A stretch of 64,000 nt of DNA from Bacteroidota bacterium (GCA_947479085.1 CANJYB010000003.1:1-64000), one strand, 5' to 3'; counted from the first letter of the stretch, positions 30,187-40,499 are shown. The notes: generated by a model not told the origin, from the sequence alone. A program made the numbers and translations.

Positions 30187-30194
30187 TATCTTTA
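30187..30194 (+). promoter_or_regulatory. Chromosomal-type promoter (TATCTTTA)
   Basis: One mismatch to TAnnTTTG, about 60 nt upstream of the ATG at 30255. Confidence 0.4.
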
Positions 30195-30254
30195 CAAAGA
30201 ATTTTAAGAAATAGAAGTAATAACTGTTTCATAAAATGAATAAAACAAAATAGC

Positions 30255-31307
30255 ATGAAAAAAACTTTACAAAAATCTTCCTTTTGTTCAATCAGGCAAT
30301 TGATAACAATTACAGCATTGTTCATGTCTTCCATGGCATTCAGTCAAACTGTTTTCTGGCTCGAGAATTTTAATAATGGGTGCACTTCCCTTTGTCCTGT
30401 ATCAGGCTATACAGGTGTAAACGGACCATGGACAATGATTGACAGTACACCTGCTTTATTGTGCAGCATAGCGGTAAGTTCCAATCAATGGTATGTAAGT
30501 TGTGCCGAAAACGGGCATACTCCGGGAGTATGTGCAACAGGTTGTATGGCAGCCGACAGCACATCCACATTGGCTACATTGCATATTGGTAATGTCCCCA
30601 CCTCTCCTGCAGCACCTGTGTTTTGCCCAACGGGAGATTGTGGTGCAAGATATGATGGCGGAGGATTTTGTGATGTGGGTGGTATTCCACCTTCTACACA
30701 AACGGATAAACGGGCAGTGTCTCCAAACATCAATTGTCTTGGGCGAAACAATATTACTCTTTCTTTTAACTATATCACAAAAGGCGACCCCGGTAATGAT
30801 TATGGACAGGTGGAGTATTCTGACGATGGTGGTACTTCATGGTATTTTCTGGCATCGCCCAATGCTTCCATATTGTGTGATACTGTTGGTCAATGGGCAT
30901 CCTATAGTTTTTTACTGCCTTCTTCCTGCGATAATAATCCGGGTGTAAAGATTGGTTTTCGTTGGATAAACAATGATGATGGCAATGGCACCGACCCTTC
31001 ATTTGCGGTAGATAATGTTAGCCTGAGTGCCATGGGTATAGCAGGTATTAATCGCTATGTGCTTCCGGAAAATGTATTTACCATTTCTCCAAATCCTTTT
31101 GCTTTGCATACCACCTTTACTTTTATCGAAGAACAAAAGAATACAGTGATAAAAATAAAAGACATTTTAGGTAAGGAAATAAAAACGATACAATTTTCAG
31201 GAAAAGAATGTGTGATAGAAAAAGGGGAGTTGGAAAGAGGTGTTTATTTTGTGCAGGTAACTACCGAAAAGAAAAGAGAAATGAATAAGCGAATAATGAT
31301 TCAATAA
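30255..31307 (+). CDS. Secreted Cys-rich protein with T9SS sorting domain (trio member 1)
   Basis: A 350-aa exported protein. The signal peptide ends near MAFSQT. Residues about 35-255 form a cysteine-rich beta-sandwich (NGCTSLCPVSGY, SCAENGHTPGVC, GDCGARYDGGGFC, SSCDNNPGVKIGFRW, then DPSFAVDNV) that is shared with the next gene. The C-terminal 75 residues (SPNPFALHTTFTF, DILGKEIKTI, GVYFVQVTTEKK) are a type A T9SS sorting domain. The paired cysteines suggest disulfides outside the cell, and the sandwich may bind carbohydrate; both are inference. Confidence 0.8.
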   Translation: MKKTLQKSSFCSIRQLITITALFMSSMAFSQTVFWLENFNNGCTSLCPVSGYTGVNGPWTMIDSTPALLCSIAVSSNQWYVSCAENGHTPGVCATGCMAADSTSTLATLHIGNVPTSPAAPVFCPTGDCGARYDGGGFCDVGGIPPSTQTDKRAVSPNINCLGRNNITLSFNYITKGDPGNDYGQVEYSDDGGTSWYFLASPNASILCDTVGQWASYSFLLPSSCDNNPGVKIGFRWINNDDGNGTDPSFAVDNVSLSAMGIAGINRYVLPENVFTISPNPFALHTTFTFIEEQKNTVIKIKDILGKEIKTIQFSGKECVIEKGELERGVYFVQVTTEKKREMNKRIMIQ

Positions 31308-31343
31308 TTTATAAGTTGTCAGGTTTACTAATCAAATATTAAA

Positions 31344-31379
31344 TCATCCTGCTTTTTAAAAAAAAGCGGGATTTTTTTT
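31344..31379 (+). terminator. Rho-independent terminator
   Basis: ATCCTGCTTTTT/AAAAAGCGGGAT with a 3-nt loop, then T8, closing the 30255 gene. The following 31380-31567 stretch is AT-rich with no gene seen. Confidence 0.75.
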
Positions 31380-31567
31380 ATAAAATAGTTGGCTTTTTCA
31401 GGCAACCTTTTTGGATTTTTGCTTAGTATTATAAAGGGAACTTCTTTCCTTATTATGTCATTAATAAAGATTAGTTGTTTTTAAATAAATAATAAATCAA
31501 TTTTACAAAAATAAAACCAATCATCATTAAGAACATTACAAATAAAACAAACTCAACAAAGAACTTT

Positions 31568-33946
31568 CTGTTCTTTAGTTATCACAAACAAATCTTAATA
31601 CTACTTATTGTATTGTTTGCATTAGCTGGTTATGGTCAAACATTCTGGACAGAAACTTTTAATAACGGCTGCACACAATTGTGCAATGCATCCGGTTATG
31701 TTGGAACTAATGGTGCATGGACCATTGCCGATTTTAGTCCACCAATTGACCCCTGTGGTTCAACAACCGTTCCGAACGAATGGTTTGTAAGTTGTGCCGA
31801 AAATGGGCATACAGCAGGAGTCTGTGGAAGCAATTGTGTTCCATTTAGTTCCACAGCTACTCTTTCGACATTACATATCGCGAGTGTCCAAGCTTCGCCA
31901 AATGGTTCATCCCTGTGTCCATTTGGAGACTGTGGTGCCAATTATGATGCAGGAGGATGGTGTGATGTGCTGGGTACTGGTCCTGCCACAACTACTGATA
32001 AAAGAGCCGAATCGCCAACTATAAATTGTACCGGGCATTCTGGTATTGTTCTGAATTTTAATTATATCATGGGCGGACAGAATGCCCAGGACTATGCTTT
32101 TGTGGAATATTCCGATAATAATGGTGTAACCTGGAATTTTTTAGCTAGCCCGAATCCTACATTAATGTGTGGTGGTCAAGGTCAATGGGCTGCTTATACT
32201 TTTCTGTTACCGGTAAGTTGTGATAATAACCCTACAGTTAAAATTGCTTTCCATTGGATAAATGATGATGATGGTTCTGGAGCTGATCCATCGTTTGCCG
32301 CGGATAATATTACCTTGGGGGCTACTGCAGCTAACAGTATCACCACTGGTGTTATTGCAGGAAGTCCTTTTTGCGGATGCAATACTATTAACGTTCCCTT
32401 TACAAGCGTTGGAACCTATAGTGCAGGAAATACATACACTGCTGAACTTTCCGATGCTTCCGGGAATTTCGGTGCAGCAGTTGCTATAGGTACTTTAAGT
32501 TCAACAGCAAATTTCGGAATCATCAGTTGTACCATTCCATGTAATACTATTGCAGGAAACGGTTATTTAATTCGTGTGGTAAGTTCTAATCCTGTTATAA
32601 CGGGTAGTTCAAACGGAGTAAATATTTCAATTACCGCTGCTCCTGTTGCCACATTCAGCTATACTTCCTCTCCTTATTGTCAAAGTGGTTCAAATCCTTT
32701 ACCTTCTTTTAGTGGAGGCGCAACTGCAGGCTTTTTTACTGCGGCACCTGCAGGTCTTGTTTTTGTTAATTCCTTCACCGGGGAGATAAATTTAGCAGCT
32801 TCATCTCCCGGAACATATACGGTTACCAATTCCATTGCGGCTTCAGGAAATTGTGCAGCTACTAATGCCACTGCATCTGTAACCATTGTTTCACCACCAA
32901 CTCCTACTATTACTTCTTCGGGAACTATCGTTTCCTGTGGTGGAGGTTCGGTTACATTAACCGCTTCTTCTATTGCAGGCGGAACGTATTTATGGAATAC
33001 TGCTCAGACCACCCAATCCATTACGGTTACTTCCAGCGGGGTTTACACCGTTACGGAAACTTATGGAGCATCCTCCTGTACCGGAACTTCCGTTCCTTTT
33101 AATCTCGGAACTTCATCACAGGTAGTTCCTTTATGCCTTGTAACCATTGACTCGCTTTCAACTAATACAATAGTGGTATGGGAAAAAACAGGGATAGGAG
33201 CAGAGGTCGATAGTTTCAGAGTTTACCGGGAAGTAGCTACCAATGTATATTCCAATATTGCATCTGTATCCAATGATTCGTTGAGCGAGTACCATGATTA
33301 TTCTGCAAATCCTAATGTTACTTCTTATAAGTACAAACTTGCTACGTTGGATACCTGTGGAGGTATCAGTCCTTTAAGTGATTTTCATAACAGCATCCAT
33401 TTGCAATACCTGGGTTATGGAAACCTGCAATGGACTTTATATGATATAGAAAATGCTGCTAACCCGGTGAACGTTTACATTGTCACCCGGGATGATAATA
33501 ATACCGGGAATTTTTTACCGATAAGTACTAATATCCCCGGAAGTAATAATACTTATACCGATTTGAATTATCTGTCTTTTCCAAATGCTGCTTATCGTGT
33601 GGATGTTAGCTGGAGCATATCCTGCAATCCGACAAGAAATAGTTCAACCCCTTCTTCCAACATTGTTCTGCAGGATAGGAACGCATCTGTTTCTGAATTG
33701 GATGCTGCAAATCTTGTTTCTATTTATCCAAATCCATTTACATCCCAAACCACAATTTCATTTGAAGAATCTCAAAGTAACACGGGAATAAAAATTACAG
33801 ATGTTCTTGGTAAAGAAATAAAAACCATACATTTTACCGGTAAAGAATGTGTAATAGAAAAAGGAGAAATGGAGAAAGGGATATATTTTGTGCAGATAAC
33901 CAGTGGAAATAAAAATACTGTGAACAGGAAAATAATAGTGCAATAA
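31568..33946 (+). CDS. Secreted Cys-rich multidomain protein with T9SS sorting domain (trio member 2), non-ATG start
   Basis: From the in-frame TTG at 31613 the protein lacks most of a signal peptide. Extending upstream gives SYHKQILILLIVLFALAGYGQT, a proper signal sequence, but no ATG is available; CTG at 31568 would start it. The mature part has the same Cys-rich domain as 30255 (SCAENGHTAGVC, GDCGANYDAGGWC, DPSFAADNI), then several Ig-like/adhesin segments (about 250-520) and a fibronectin-like part. The end is a T9SS sorting domain nearly identical in plan to its neighbours (VLGKEIKTIHFTGKECVIEKGE). Length from CTG is about 792 aa. Confidence 0.78.
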   Translation: MFFSYHKQILILLIVLFALAGYGQTFWTETFNNGCTQLCNASGYVGTNGAWTIADFSPPIDPCGSTTVPNEWFVSCAENGHTAGVCGSNCVPFSSTATLSTLHIASVQASPNGSSLCPFGDCGANYDAGGWCDVLGTGPATTTDKRAESPTINCTGHSGIVLNFNYIMGGQNAQDYAFVEYSDNNGVTWNFLASPNPTLMCGGQGQWAAYTFLLPVSCDNNPTVKIAFHWINDDDGSGADPSFAADNITLGATAANSITTGVIAGSPFCGCNTINVPFTSVGTYSAGNTYTAELSDASGNFGAAVAIGTLSSTANFGIISCTIPCNTIAGNGYLIRVVSSNPVITGSSNGVNISITAAPVATFSYTSSPYCQSGSNPLPSFSGGATAGFFTAAPAGLVFVNSFTGEINLAASSPGTYTVTNSIAASGNCAATNATASVTIVSPPTPTITSSGTIVSCGGGSVTLTASSIAGGTYLWNTAQTTQSITVTSSGVYTVTETYGASSCTGTSVPFNLGTSSQVVPLCLVTIDSLSTNTIVVWEKTGIGAEVDSFRVYREVATNVYSNIASVSNDSLSEYHDYSANPNVTSYKYKLATLDTCGGISPLSDFHNSIHLQYLGYGNLQWTLYDIENAANPVNVYIVTRDDNNTGNFLPISTNIPGSNNTYTDLNYLSFPNAAYRVDVSWSISCNPTRNSSTPSSNIVLQDRNASVSELDAANLVSIYPNPFTSQTTISFEESQSNTGIKITDVLGKEIKTIHFTGKECVIEKGEMEKGIYFVQITSGNKNTVNRKIIVQ

Positions 33947-33974
33947 TATAAACCTGGAAAGTTTAATAAACAGG

Positions 33975-34010
33975 CATCCTGCTTTTGAAAAATAGTAGGA
34001 TGTTTTTTTT
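33975..34010 (+). terminator. Rho-independent terminator
   Basis: CATCCTGCT/AGTAGGATG with one G-U pair and a T8 tail. It is the third CATCCTGC-type terminator in this neighbourhood. Confidence 0.75.
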
Positions 34011-34088
34011 ATAAAAAAAGATTGGTTTTGCGATGCAACTAATTTAAGATTTCCATCGTCTATGTATATAAAGTAAATCGTTATCAAT

Positions 34089-36284
34089 ATGAAGAAATCA
34101 GTATTCCTTATTCTACTTTCAATAGCTAGCTTTTGCAATTCGCAAACAAATTTTTGCGGGACAGATTTTTTAAGAAACACTTTAAAAAGTAATAATCCGG
34201 CTTACGGTCAGAAAGAAGAAAATGTAAACCATACCATTTATCAGCGAACCGTTTCGCAAGCAGGCACTACAAGACAACCATTAACTACCTATACCATACC
34301 TGTAGTAGTTGATATAGTTCATAACAATGGGTCTGAAAATATTTCAGACGCTCTTGTTATTGCGGGTATTAACGAGATGAACCTCAGGTTCAGGAATGCT
34401 GCACCTTATTTTGATTCCACCGGACATGAAACAGGCATCCAGTTTTGCCTTGCTTCCATTGACCCGCAGGGAAACCCAACCACCGGAATTACAAGGGACG
34501 TTTCGCTGTTAACCTATTTTAATGCAAACAATGATTTGCAATTAAAAAATCTTAATCGCTGGGACCCTCTTTATTATTACAATATCTGGGTAGTCAGTTA
34601 TATCACCGGATTTAATATTTCAGTTGCAGGGTATTCTTCACTTCCTTCTAATCTTGGAGATAACGCAGATGGTGCGGTAATTGATCATTTCTCCATTACT
34701 GGTAATGTGCTTTCACATGAATCAGGACATTATTTGGGGCTTTTACATACATTTGACGGAGGCTGTATTAATGACAACTGCCTGCTGAATGGTGATTATG
34801 TTTGTGATACACCACCTGATACTTCCATGTCTGTATGTCGGGGTAATTCCTGTTCTTCCGATATGAACGATACTTCCGGCTTCAATCCTTTTGTCGGAGA
34901 TATGAATGAGCTCCCTAATTATATGGACTATACACCTTGCCCGCTCTCATTTTCGCAGGGACAAGCTGACCGGATGAATAATGCACTTGCAGGGATACGC
35001 TTTCTATTATTGCAATCTACAGGTTGCGGTTTTTCAGGAGGCCCTCCTCCTGTGGCAACTATAAGCTATACTATTTCTCAATGTTATGATGGAGTAGTTA
35101 CCTTCAGCGATTCACTTACTACACATGCAAATACGGTAAACTGGGACTTTGATAACAACGGGACTTATGAATCCGGTAGTCATTCCACTTCCTATACTTT
35201 TCCTGCTACCGGTACTTATACTGTAAAACTTAAAGTAGCTGGTCCGGGCGGTGTTGATTCCAGTTATCAAACTATTTTTGTTCAGAAAAGTCCTTCACAC
35301 TTTTACCCAATCAGTATGAATGGCGGTGTATTCCAGAATTCTAACTCAGTTTGGGTTACATGTAATTATTACCCTAATTATTTTTCAGCACCGCCAAATG
35401 CGCAATCCTACCTTTGGTCCACCGGTGATACCACACAAAGTATTTCTTTTATCCCCTCAGCTGATTACAGCCTTTACTTAACCATTGTTGATAGTGCCGG
35501 GCTGACCTGGACCAACCAGTTTTGTTACCCATTAACAGTAACTGTGAATGAACCACCACCAGCAGCTATTATCTCCACAACAGATCCGCTTACTATCTGT
35601 AATGGAGATTCGGTAGTATTTCATGCTACAATAGATACCTCATCCAATTATATCTATACCTGGTATGAGAACGGTGGCGGTGGCACCGGCATTCACGATT
35701 CTGTTTTTACTGCTATTGGGTTTGCCTATGGAATTCAATACCAGGTAATAGGTGATGCTAACAATGCATGTTATTCCTATAGCAATCTTCTGTATGTTTA
35801 TTCTTACACTCCTCCCGCTATACAATCACTTACCCAAAATGGGATGCAGCTTACCACAGGATGGGGTGGAGGCAATCAATGGTACCAGGACGGAATAGCT
35901 ATTCCGGGTGCTAACGGCAGCACATACACTGTTACGCAACCTGGTTGTTATTCAGTAGAGTGGTATTTCGGATGGGCACCTGCATGCACCACAATGTCAG
36001 ATACGATATGCTTTGCAACCGTTAGTATAAATGAAATTAATGAAGATAATGGAATCGCCATTTCACCAAACCCATTCTCCCTTCAAACTACTATCACCTT
36101 TAATGAAGAACAAAGAAATACTACCCTTAAAATAATTGATGTGCTCGGCAAAGAAATAAAAACAATGCATATAACCGGGAAGCAGGCATTGTTGGAAAAG
36201 GGAGAAATGGAGAAAGGAATTTATTTTGTGCAGATAATTAGTGAAAATAGAAACGACTTGAACATAAAGATTGTGGTGCAATAA
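34089..36284 (+). CDS. Secreted M43 (pappalysin-like) metalloprotease with PKD and T9SS domains (trio member 3)
   Basis: A 731-aa exported protease. The signal peptide ends near FCNSQT. The zinc motif HESGHYLGLLHTF lies near residue 214, followed by cysteines and the Met-turn NYMDYTP near 280, as in M43 enzymes. A PKD-type domain (VNWDFDNNGTYES, TFPATGTYTVKLKV) follows near 355, then Ig-like segments and a C-terminal T9SS sorting domain closely related to those of 30255 and 31568. It should act outside the cell on proteins. The three genes appear to share sorting domains by duplication. Confidence 0.87.
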   Translation: MKKSVFLILLSIASFCNSQTNFCGTDFLRNTLKSNNPAYGQKEENVNHTIYQRTVSQAGTTRQPLTTYTIPVVVDIVHNNGSENISDALVIAGINEMNLRFRNAAPYFDSTGHETGIQFCLASIDPQGNPTTGITRDVSLLTYFNANNDLQLKNLNRWDPLYYYNIWVVSYITGFNISVAGYSSLPSNLGDNADGAVIDHFSITGNVLSHESGHYLGLLHTFDGGCINDNCLLNGDYVCDTPPDTSMSVCRGNSCSSDMNDTSGFNPFVGDMNELPNYMDYTPCPLSFSQGQADRMNNALAGIRFLLLQSTGCGFSGGPPPVATISYTISQCYDGVVTFSDSLTTHANTVNWDFDNNGTYESGSHSTSYTFPATGTYTVKLKVAGPGGVDSSYQTIFVQKSPSHFYPISMNGGVFQNSNSVWVTCNYYPNYFSAPPNAQSYLWSTGDTTQSISFIPSADYSLYLTIVDSAGLTWTNQFCYPLTVTVNEPPPAAIISTTDPLTICNGDSVVFHATIDTSSNYIYTWYENGGGGTGIHDSVFTAIGFAYGIQYQVIGDANNACYSYSNLLYVYSYTPPAIQSLTQNGMQLTTGWGGGNQWYQDGIAIPGANGSTYTVTQPGCYSVEWYFGWAPACTTMSDTICFATVSINEINEDNGIAISPNPFSLQTTITFNEEQRNTTLKIIDVLGKEIKTMHITGKQALLEKGEMEKGIYFVQIISENRNDLNIKIVVQ

Positions 36285-36331
36285 AACAGAAAAGGAATAA
36301 CTTAGATTACTTAGTTATTCCTTTTCTGTTT
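36284..36331. terminator. Bidirectional terminator, perfect 19-bp stem
   Basis: The arms at 36284-36302 and 36313-36331 are fully complementary with a 10-nt loop. The hairpin lies between the convergent protease and dsbD genes. Confidence 0.85.
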
Positions 36332-36336
36332 ATAAA

Positions 36337-38475
36337 TTAATTACTTCTTTTCTTAAACTCTGCAATCCCTTCGTCCAGCCAGTTTACGTACTTTTTAATA
36401 TCCGGGTCGTAATGCGAAGTTTCGGCTGTCAGCATTTGCTCTTTGTTATCTATTAGAATGTACTGAGGTTGTGTATTAGTTTTATAAATATTTGCCTGCA
36501 TGTAACTCCAGCGATTGCCAATCGTATTTATTTTAAAATCTCGGTCACCTAATTTTTTCACGGTTTGTTCAGCAGCAGGCAAATCGGTTTTGTCATCTAC
36601 ATACAGCGAAACAAGCACCACATCATTTCGCAATCGTTTATCTACTTCCGGGTCGGGCCATACCTGTGATTCCATTTTACGACAGTTAACACAGGCCCAT
36701 CCGGTAAAGTCAAGCATTAATGGTTTTTTAACTTTGCGGGCGTAAGCCAACGCTTCATCGTAATTATGAAAGCAAGGCAAATCGTTAGGGCAATGTTCTT
36801 TTTTATGGTCGGATACAGGTGCATTTACATCCAATGCTACAGCAGTTTTTGAAGCACCAAAACCATTCGGGCTTTCGGAATAGAAATCTGGAGGAGGGAA
36901 ACCGCTGATTAGTTTTAACGGAGCTCCCCACAAACCTGGGATTAAATAAATGGTAAAAGAAAAAGTAAGAATAGCAAAAAATAAACGGGTTACTGATAAA
37001 TGTTTCACTTCACTATCATGTGCAAATTTTATCCACCCCATCAGGTAGATGCCCATCAATCCAAATAAAACAATCCAGATAGCAATAAATACTTCACGGG
37101 TAAGGATACCTGCCTGAACTACCAAATCAGCATTAGAAGCAAACTTAAAGGCCAATGCAAGTTCGAGGAAACCCAATACCACTTTAACTGAATTTAACCA
37201 TCCGCCTGATTTAGGTAATGAATTTAACCAACCGGGAAAGGCAGCAAATAATCCAAAAGGTAATGCCAATGCAGAAGAAAAACCAAGCATGCCCCACAAA
37301 GGGCCTTTAATACCTCCATTAACTGCAGCATCCACTAATAGCGTTCCTATAATCGGTCCTGTGCAGGAAAACGAAACCAAGGACAAAGTGAACGCCATAA
37401 AAAAAATTCCTATAAGGCCTCCTTTATCACTTTTAGAATCCATCTTGTTTACAAATGCAGAGGGCAAAACAATTTCGAAAGCTCCAAGGAACGATATAGC
37501 AAATATTACTAATAAAAGGAAAAAGGCAAGGTTGAAAAATACATTTGTGGACAAGGCATTTAATGCATCCGGACCAAATATCATGGTAACCCCAATTCCT
37601 AAAACTACATATATAACAATGATGGAAGTGCCATAAATAAAAGCATTGGAAATACCTTTAGCTTTATTTTCACTTTTTTTTGTAAAAAAACTTACTGTCA
37701 TGGGTATCATAGGAAATACGCAGGGGGTAAGCAGCGCAGCCAAACCACCTAAAAATCCGAGGATAAAAATATTCCACCAGCTTCTTCCTTTTGTTGACTC
37801 AGAAGAAGTGCTTTTAGTGGTTTCTTTTTTTATTTCTGTTTCCTTTTTTTTTGAAGAGGTATCAGAGCTTGCGATAACTGTGGGTGCTGCGGCTTTGTTC
37901 CTCGATTGGATAATATCAAATATTTTATTCGAATCTACATCACAATTTTTTGAAGTTGTTGCGGCAGTTGTGTTCTCAGAATTAGGAGTTACAGAAGAAG
38001 TCGGGCAGGGAACATAACCGGCAATCTTAAATGTATAATCAACAGTTGTTGGTGGCATACATTGTACATCGTTACATACCATCGATTCAACACTGCCTTT
38101 TATTTCAAAAGCCTTATCTGATTTTATTTTAATTTTTTGGGTAAAGGTGGCTTCATGTTCAAAAAAATTAAGCTCTACACCAAATACAGGTTCAAGTTTT
38201 TTTATCAGTGTTTTTTCCGATGGTTTGCCAATCAATTCGTAATCGGAGCTCTTTGTAAATTTTATGGTAGTATTCACAGGTCCATCATCGTATGGCTTTT
38301 GACCATACAAATGCCATTTATCATCCAGTTTAGCATGAAGTATAAGATTCGCTTCGCAATCGCTTGTTTTTTTAACTGAAAAATCCCATTTTATGGGATC
38401 CACTATTTGCGCATTAATATTTTTCAACAGGAAAATACAAACTAATAATAAACTTAATCTTAAAAATTGTTTCAT
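36337..38475 (-). CDS. dsbD: Thiol:disulfide interchange protein DsbD
   Basis: A 712-aa inner-membrane protein. It has a signal peptide, an N-terminal periplasmic domain with a Cys pair region (MVCNDVQCMPPT near 135), eight or so membrane segments between about 230 and 530 with the LLTPCVFPMIPMT cysteine motif near 250 and SFSCTGPIIGTLL near 370, and a C-terminal thioredoxin domain with WACVNCRKME near 600. It moves electrons from cytoplasmic thioredoxin to periplasmic thiol enzymes. All redox Cys are present. A low-complexity Ser/Lys linker lies near 205-230. Confidence 0.92.
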   Translation of the reverse strand: MKQFLRLSLLLVCIFLLKNINAQIVDPIKWDFSVKKTSDCEANLILHAKLDDKWHLYGQKPYDDGPVNTTIKFTKSSDYELIGKPSEKTLIKKLEPVFGVELNFFEHEATFTQKIKIKSDKAFEIKGSVESMVCNDVQCMPPTTVDYTFKIAGYVPCPTSSVTPNSENTTAATTSKNCDVDSNKIFDIIQSRNKAAAPTVIASSDTSSKKKETEIKKETTKSTSSESTKGRSWWNIFILGFLGGLAALLTPCVFPMIPMTVSFFTKKSENKAKGISNAFIYGTSIIVIYVVLGIGVTMIFGPDALNALSTNVFFNLAFFLLLVIFAISFLGAFEIVLPSAFVNKMDSKSDKGGLIGIFFMAFTLSLVSFSCTGPIIGTLLVDAAVNGGIKGPLWGMLGFSSALALPFGLFAAFPGWLNSLPKSGGWLNSVKVVLGFLELALAFKFASNADLVVQAGILTREVFIAIWIVLFGLMGIYLMGWIKFAHDSEVKHLSVTRLFFAILTFSFTIYLIPGLWGAPLKLISGFPPPDFYSESPNGFGASKTAVALDVNAPVSDHKKEHCPNDLPCFHNYDEALAYARKVKKPLMLDFTGWACVNCRKMESQVWPDPEVDKRLRNDVVLVSLYVDDKTDLPAAEQTVKKLGDRDFKINTIGNRWSYMQANIYKTNTQPQYILIDNKEQMLTAETSHYDPDIKKYVNWLDEGIAEFKKRSN

Positions 38476-38480
38476 ATAAT

Positions 38481-39035
38481 TTATGCTTTGTTTTTTGACA
38501 TTAATTTTTGAATAATTGTTGCTAACTCATCCGCCTTTTGACTGCCAACACGATACTTTAGACCTTCCTTGTCAGTAATCTCCACAGCATCATTTCCTTG
38601 GGTAAAAAAACGAATTTTGTTTTTCAGATGCAAATTATACACCGGACGATTGAGCAAATACTTACTGTATTTTACTTTTTTAACATCAACAATACTATGC
38701 ATATCAATTTTTACTTTTCTAGAAGTCCATAATCCGTCAAGAATCAAACTGTTTCCAACAATTTTGGTATGTAAATGCAATACAAAGATGAGGATAAGAG
38801 AGAGAAGCATTAATATTAACCCCATTAAAAAGAACAATTGTCCCGAATCTTCGCCAACGGGTGAACCCGGAATTTCTATTGCATTGGCTACTTCTACCGG
38901 TTTGGGGTTTTCGCTCCAGTAATAAAGTATAAAACAAAAGAGGGCTAAAACAGTGCGCCAGATAATGGCCCACTTGTTATAACCAATGTATTGTTTTTCT
39001 TCAAAAAGTATTTCTTCTTCCATAATTCTCGTCAA
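38481..39035 (-). CDS. Membrane protein with possible PH-like domain
   Basis: A 184-aa protein with two membrane segments (about 24-42 and 68-88), followed by a soluble beta-rich domain (KIVGNSLILDGLWTSRKVKIDM, then a YRVGSQ end) resembling bacterial PH-like domains. It lies 5 nt before dsbD and 7 nt after tilS on the same strand, so the three are probably one transcript. An internal Met at codon 5 is an alternative start. Function unknown. Confidence 0.75.
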   Translation of the reverse strand: MTRIMEEEILFEEKQYIGYNKWAIIWRTVLALFCFILYYWSENPKPVEVANAIEIPGSPVGEDSGQLFFLMGLILMLLSLILIFVLHLHTKIVGNSLILDGLWTSRKVKIDMHSIVDVKKVKYSKYLLNRPVYNLHLKNKIRFFTQGNDAVEITDKEGLKYRVGSQKADELATIIQKLMSKNKA

Positions 39036-39042
39036 AGTTAAA

Positions 39043-40383
39043 CTACTTAACCAACTCTGCCAAAAATATTTTCTTTGTTTGGGCGGTTATTTTAAAACGA
39101 TTATCAATTCTCATTCCAATTATCCAGGCTACATGTCCACCGGAAGTTAACAGCCAGGTATTTTCTTTTTCATTCAAAGGTAGTTTATTATCTATAAAGA
39201 AATCACTTAACTTCTTTTTCCCTTTCATTCCAAGTGGATAAAAGGAATCGCCTTGTTGCCATTTACGAATTTCGAGCGGAAAAGTGAGTTTGTCAAAATC
39301 AAGAGTGGCAATGGAATTTTTAGTTTGAAGTTTGTAGTTTGCCGGCTTAGTAATTGTTTTGAAATTTAGCTTTGTTTCTTCATAGATAAGTTCCTTTTGA
39401 TTTTTCTTTATTTTTAATTTGAAATCTGAAATCTGTAATTTAAAATCTTTAATTTCCTCAACAATTAATACTTCTCTGTCAATTATTAAACGGTGTGTGG
39501 AAGAAAAAAATTGTTTTCCTGATTCACCTGCTAAACCGGAAATGATTTCGTCTACACTGCTTGAATTGAAATTAAAAGGTTTCAAAAATTCAAATAAATA
39601 AGTTTCGGGTAAAGGCAAGAAATTCAAAAAACTTTTTGGAATCGAAATGAAATTTTCACCTTGGTGTGCAATAAGGCTTCTCATTTTTTGCATCTCACGA
39701 TTATAAATTTCCTCCACTTTTATCAATCTTTTAATGGTAGCATCCATGGTAGTTTCAAAAGAAGGATTCAATTCTTTTAGCACAGGGATAACCTGGTGGC
39801 GAATTTTATTTCGTATGTATTTATCAGAAGCATTGCTGCTGTCTTCCAGATATTTTAATTTATGTTGCGTTGCAAATTCAATAATCTGATTTTTAGTTGC
39901 AAAAAGCAGGGGACGAACAATGTTTCCCTGTTTTGGTAAAATACCATGCAGCCCGGCAATTCCCGTTCCGCGAATTAAATTAATAAAAAAAGTTTCTATA
40001 GAATCGCCCTGGTGATGGGCCGTAGCAATGAACTTGTATTTTTCTTTTTTACGTATCTCCTCAAACCACTCATACCGGAGTTCCCTTGCCGCCATCTGTA
40101 TGGAAATATTTTTACTTTCAGCAAAGGCATAGGTCTCAAATCGTTTGGTATAAAACGGCACCTTGCATTTCGCAGCCAGTTGTTTTACCAGTTTTTCATC
40201 CCCTTCACTTTCTTTTCCCCTCAACTGAAAATTGCAATGGGCGATACCGAATTTTAATCCCGCTTTATGAAACAGCTCAAACATCACCACAGAATCTACT
40301 CCCCCGCTAACGGTAAGCAGTATCTTTCCGGAAGGAGTAAACAGGTTTTCCCTTTTAAGGTATGCCGTAAATTCTTTTAACAC
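39043..40383 (-). CDS. tilS: tRNA(Ile)-lysidine synthase
   Basis: A 446-aa enzyme with the PP-loop SGGVDSVVM near residue 25, then AHCNFQLRGKES, TAHHQGDSIETFFINLIRGTGIAGL near 120, and a C-terminal TilS domain ending with IDNRFKIT. It attaches lysine to C34 of the AUA-reading isoleucine tRNA using ATP, an essential step. It is the first gene of the tilS-38481-dsbD group. Confidence 0.93.
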   Translation of the reverse strand: MLKEFTAYLKRENLFTPSGKILLTVSGGVDSVVMFELFHKAGLKFGIAHCNFQLRGKESEGDEKLVKQLAAKCKVPFYTKRFETYAFAESKNISIQMAARELRYEWFEEIRKKEKYKFIATAHHQGDSIETFFINLIRGTGIAGLHGILPKQGNIVRPLLFATKNQIIEFATQHKLKYLEDSSNASDKYIRNKIRHQVIPVLKELNPSFETTMDATIKRLIKVEEIYNREMQKMRSLIAHQGENFISIPKSFLNFLPLPETYLFEFLKPFNFNSSSVDEIISGLAGESGKQFFSSTHRLIIDREVLIVEEIKDFKLQISDFKLKIKKNQKELIYEETKLNFKTITKPANYKLQTKNSIATLDFDKLTFPLEIRKWQQGDSFYPLGMKGKKKLSDFFIDNKLPLNEKENTWLLTSGGHVAWIIGMRIDNRFKITAQTKKIFLAELVK

Positions 40384-40499
40384 AATGCAAATATACTATT
40401 ATTGAGGTATCTCGGTTTTTTGCGATAACCATAATATTATTAAAATGGAGTTCCCCATAAGTCATTTTCGCATGCAAATTTAGTATAAGCCCAAGCATT

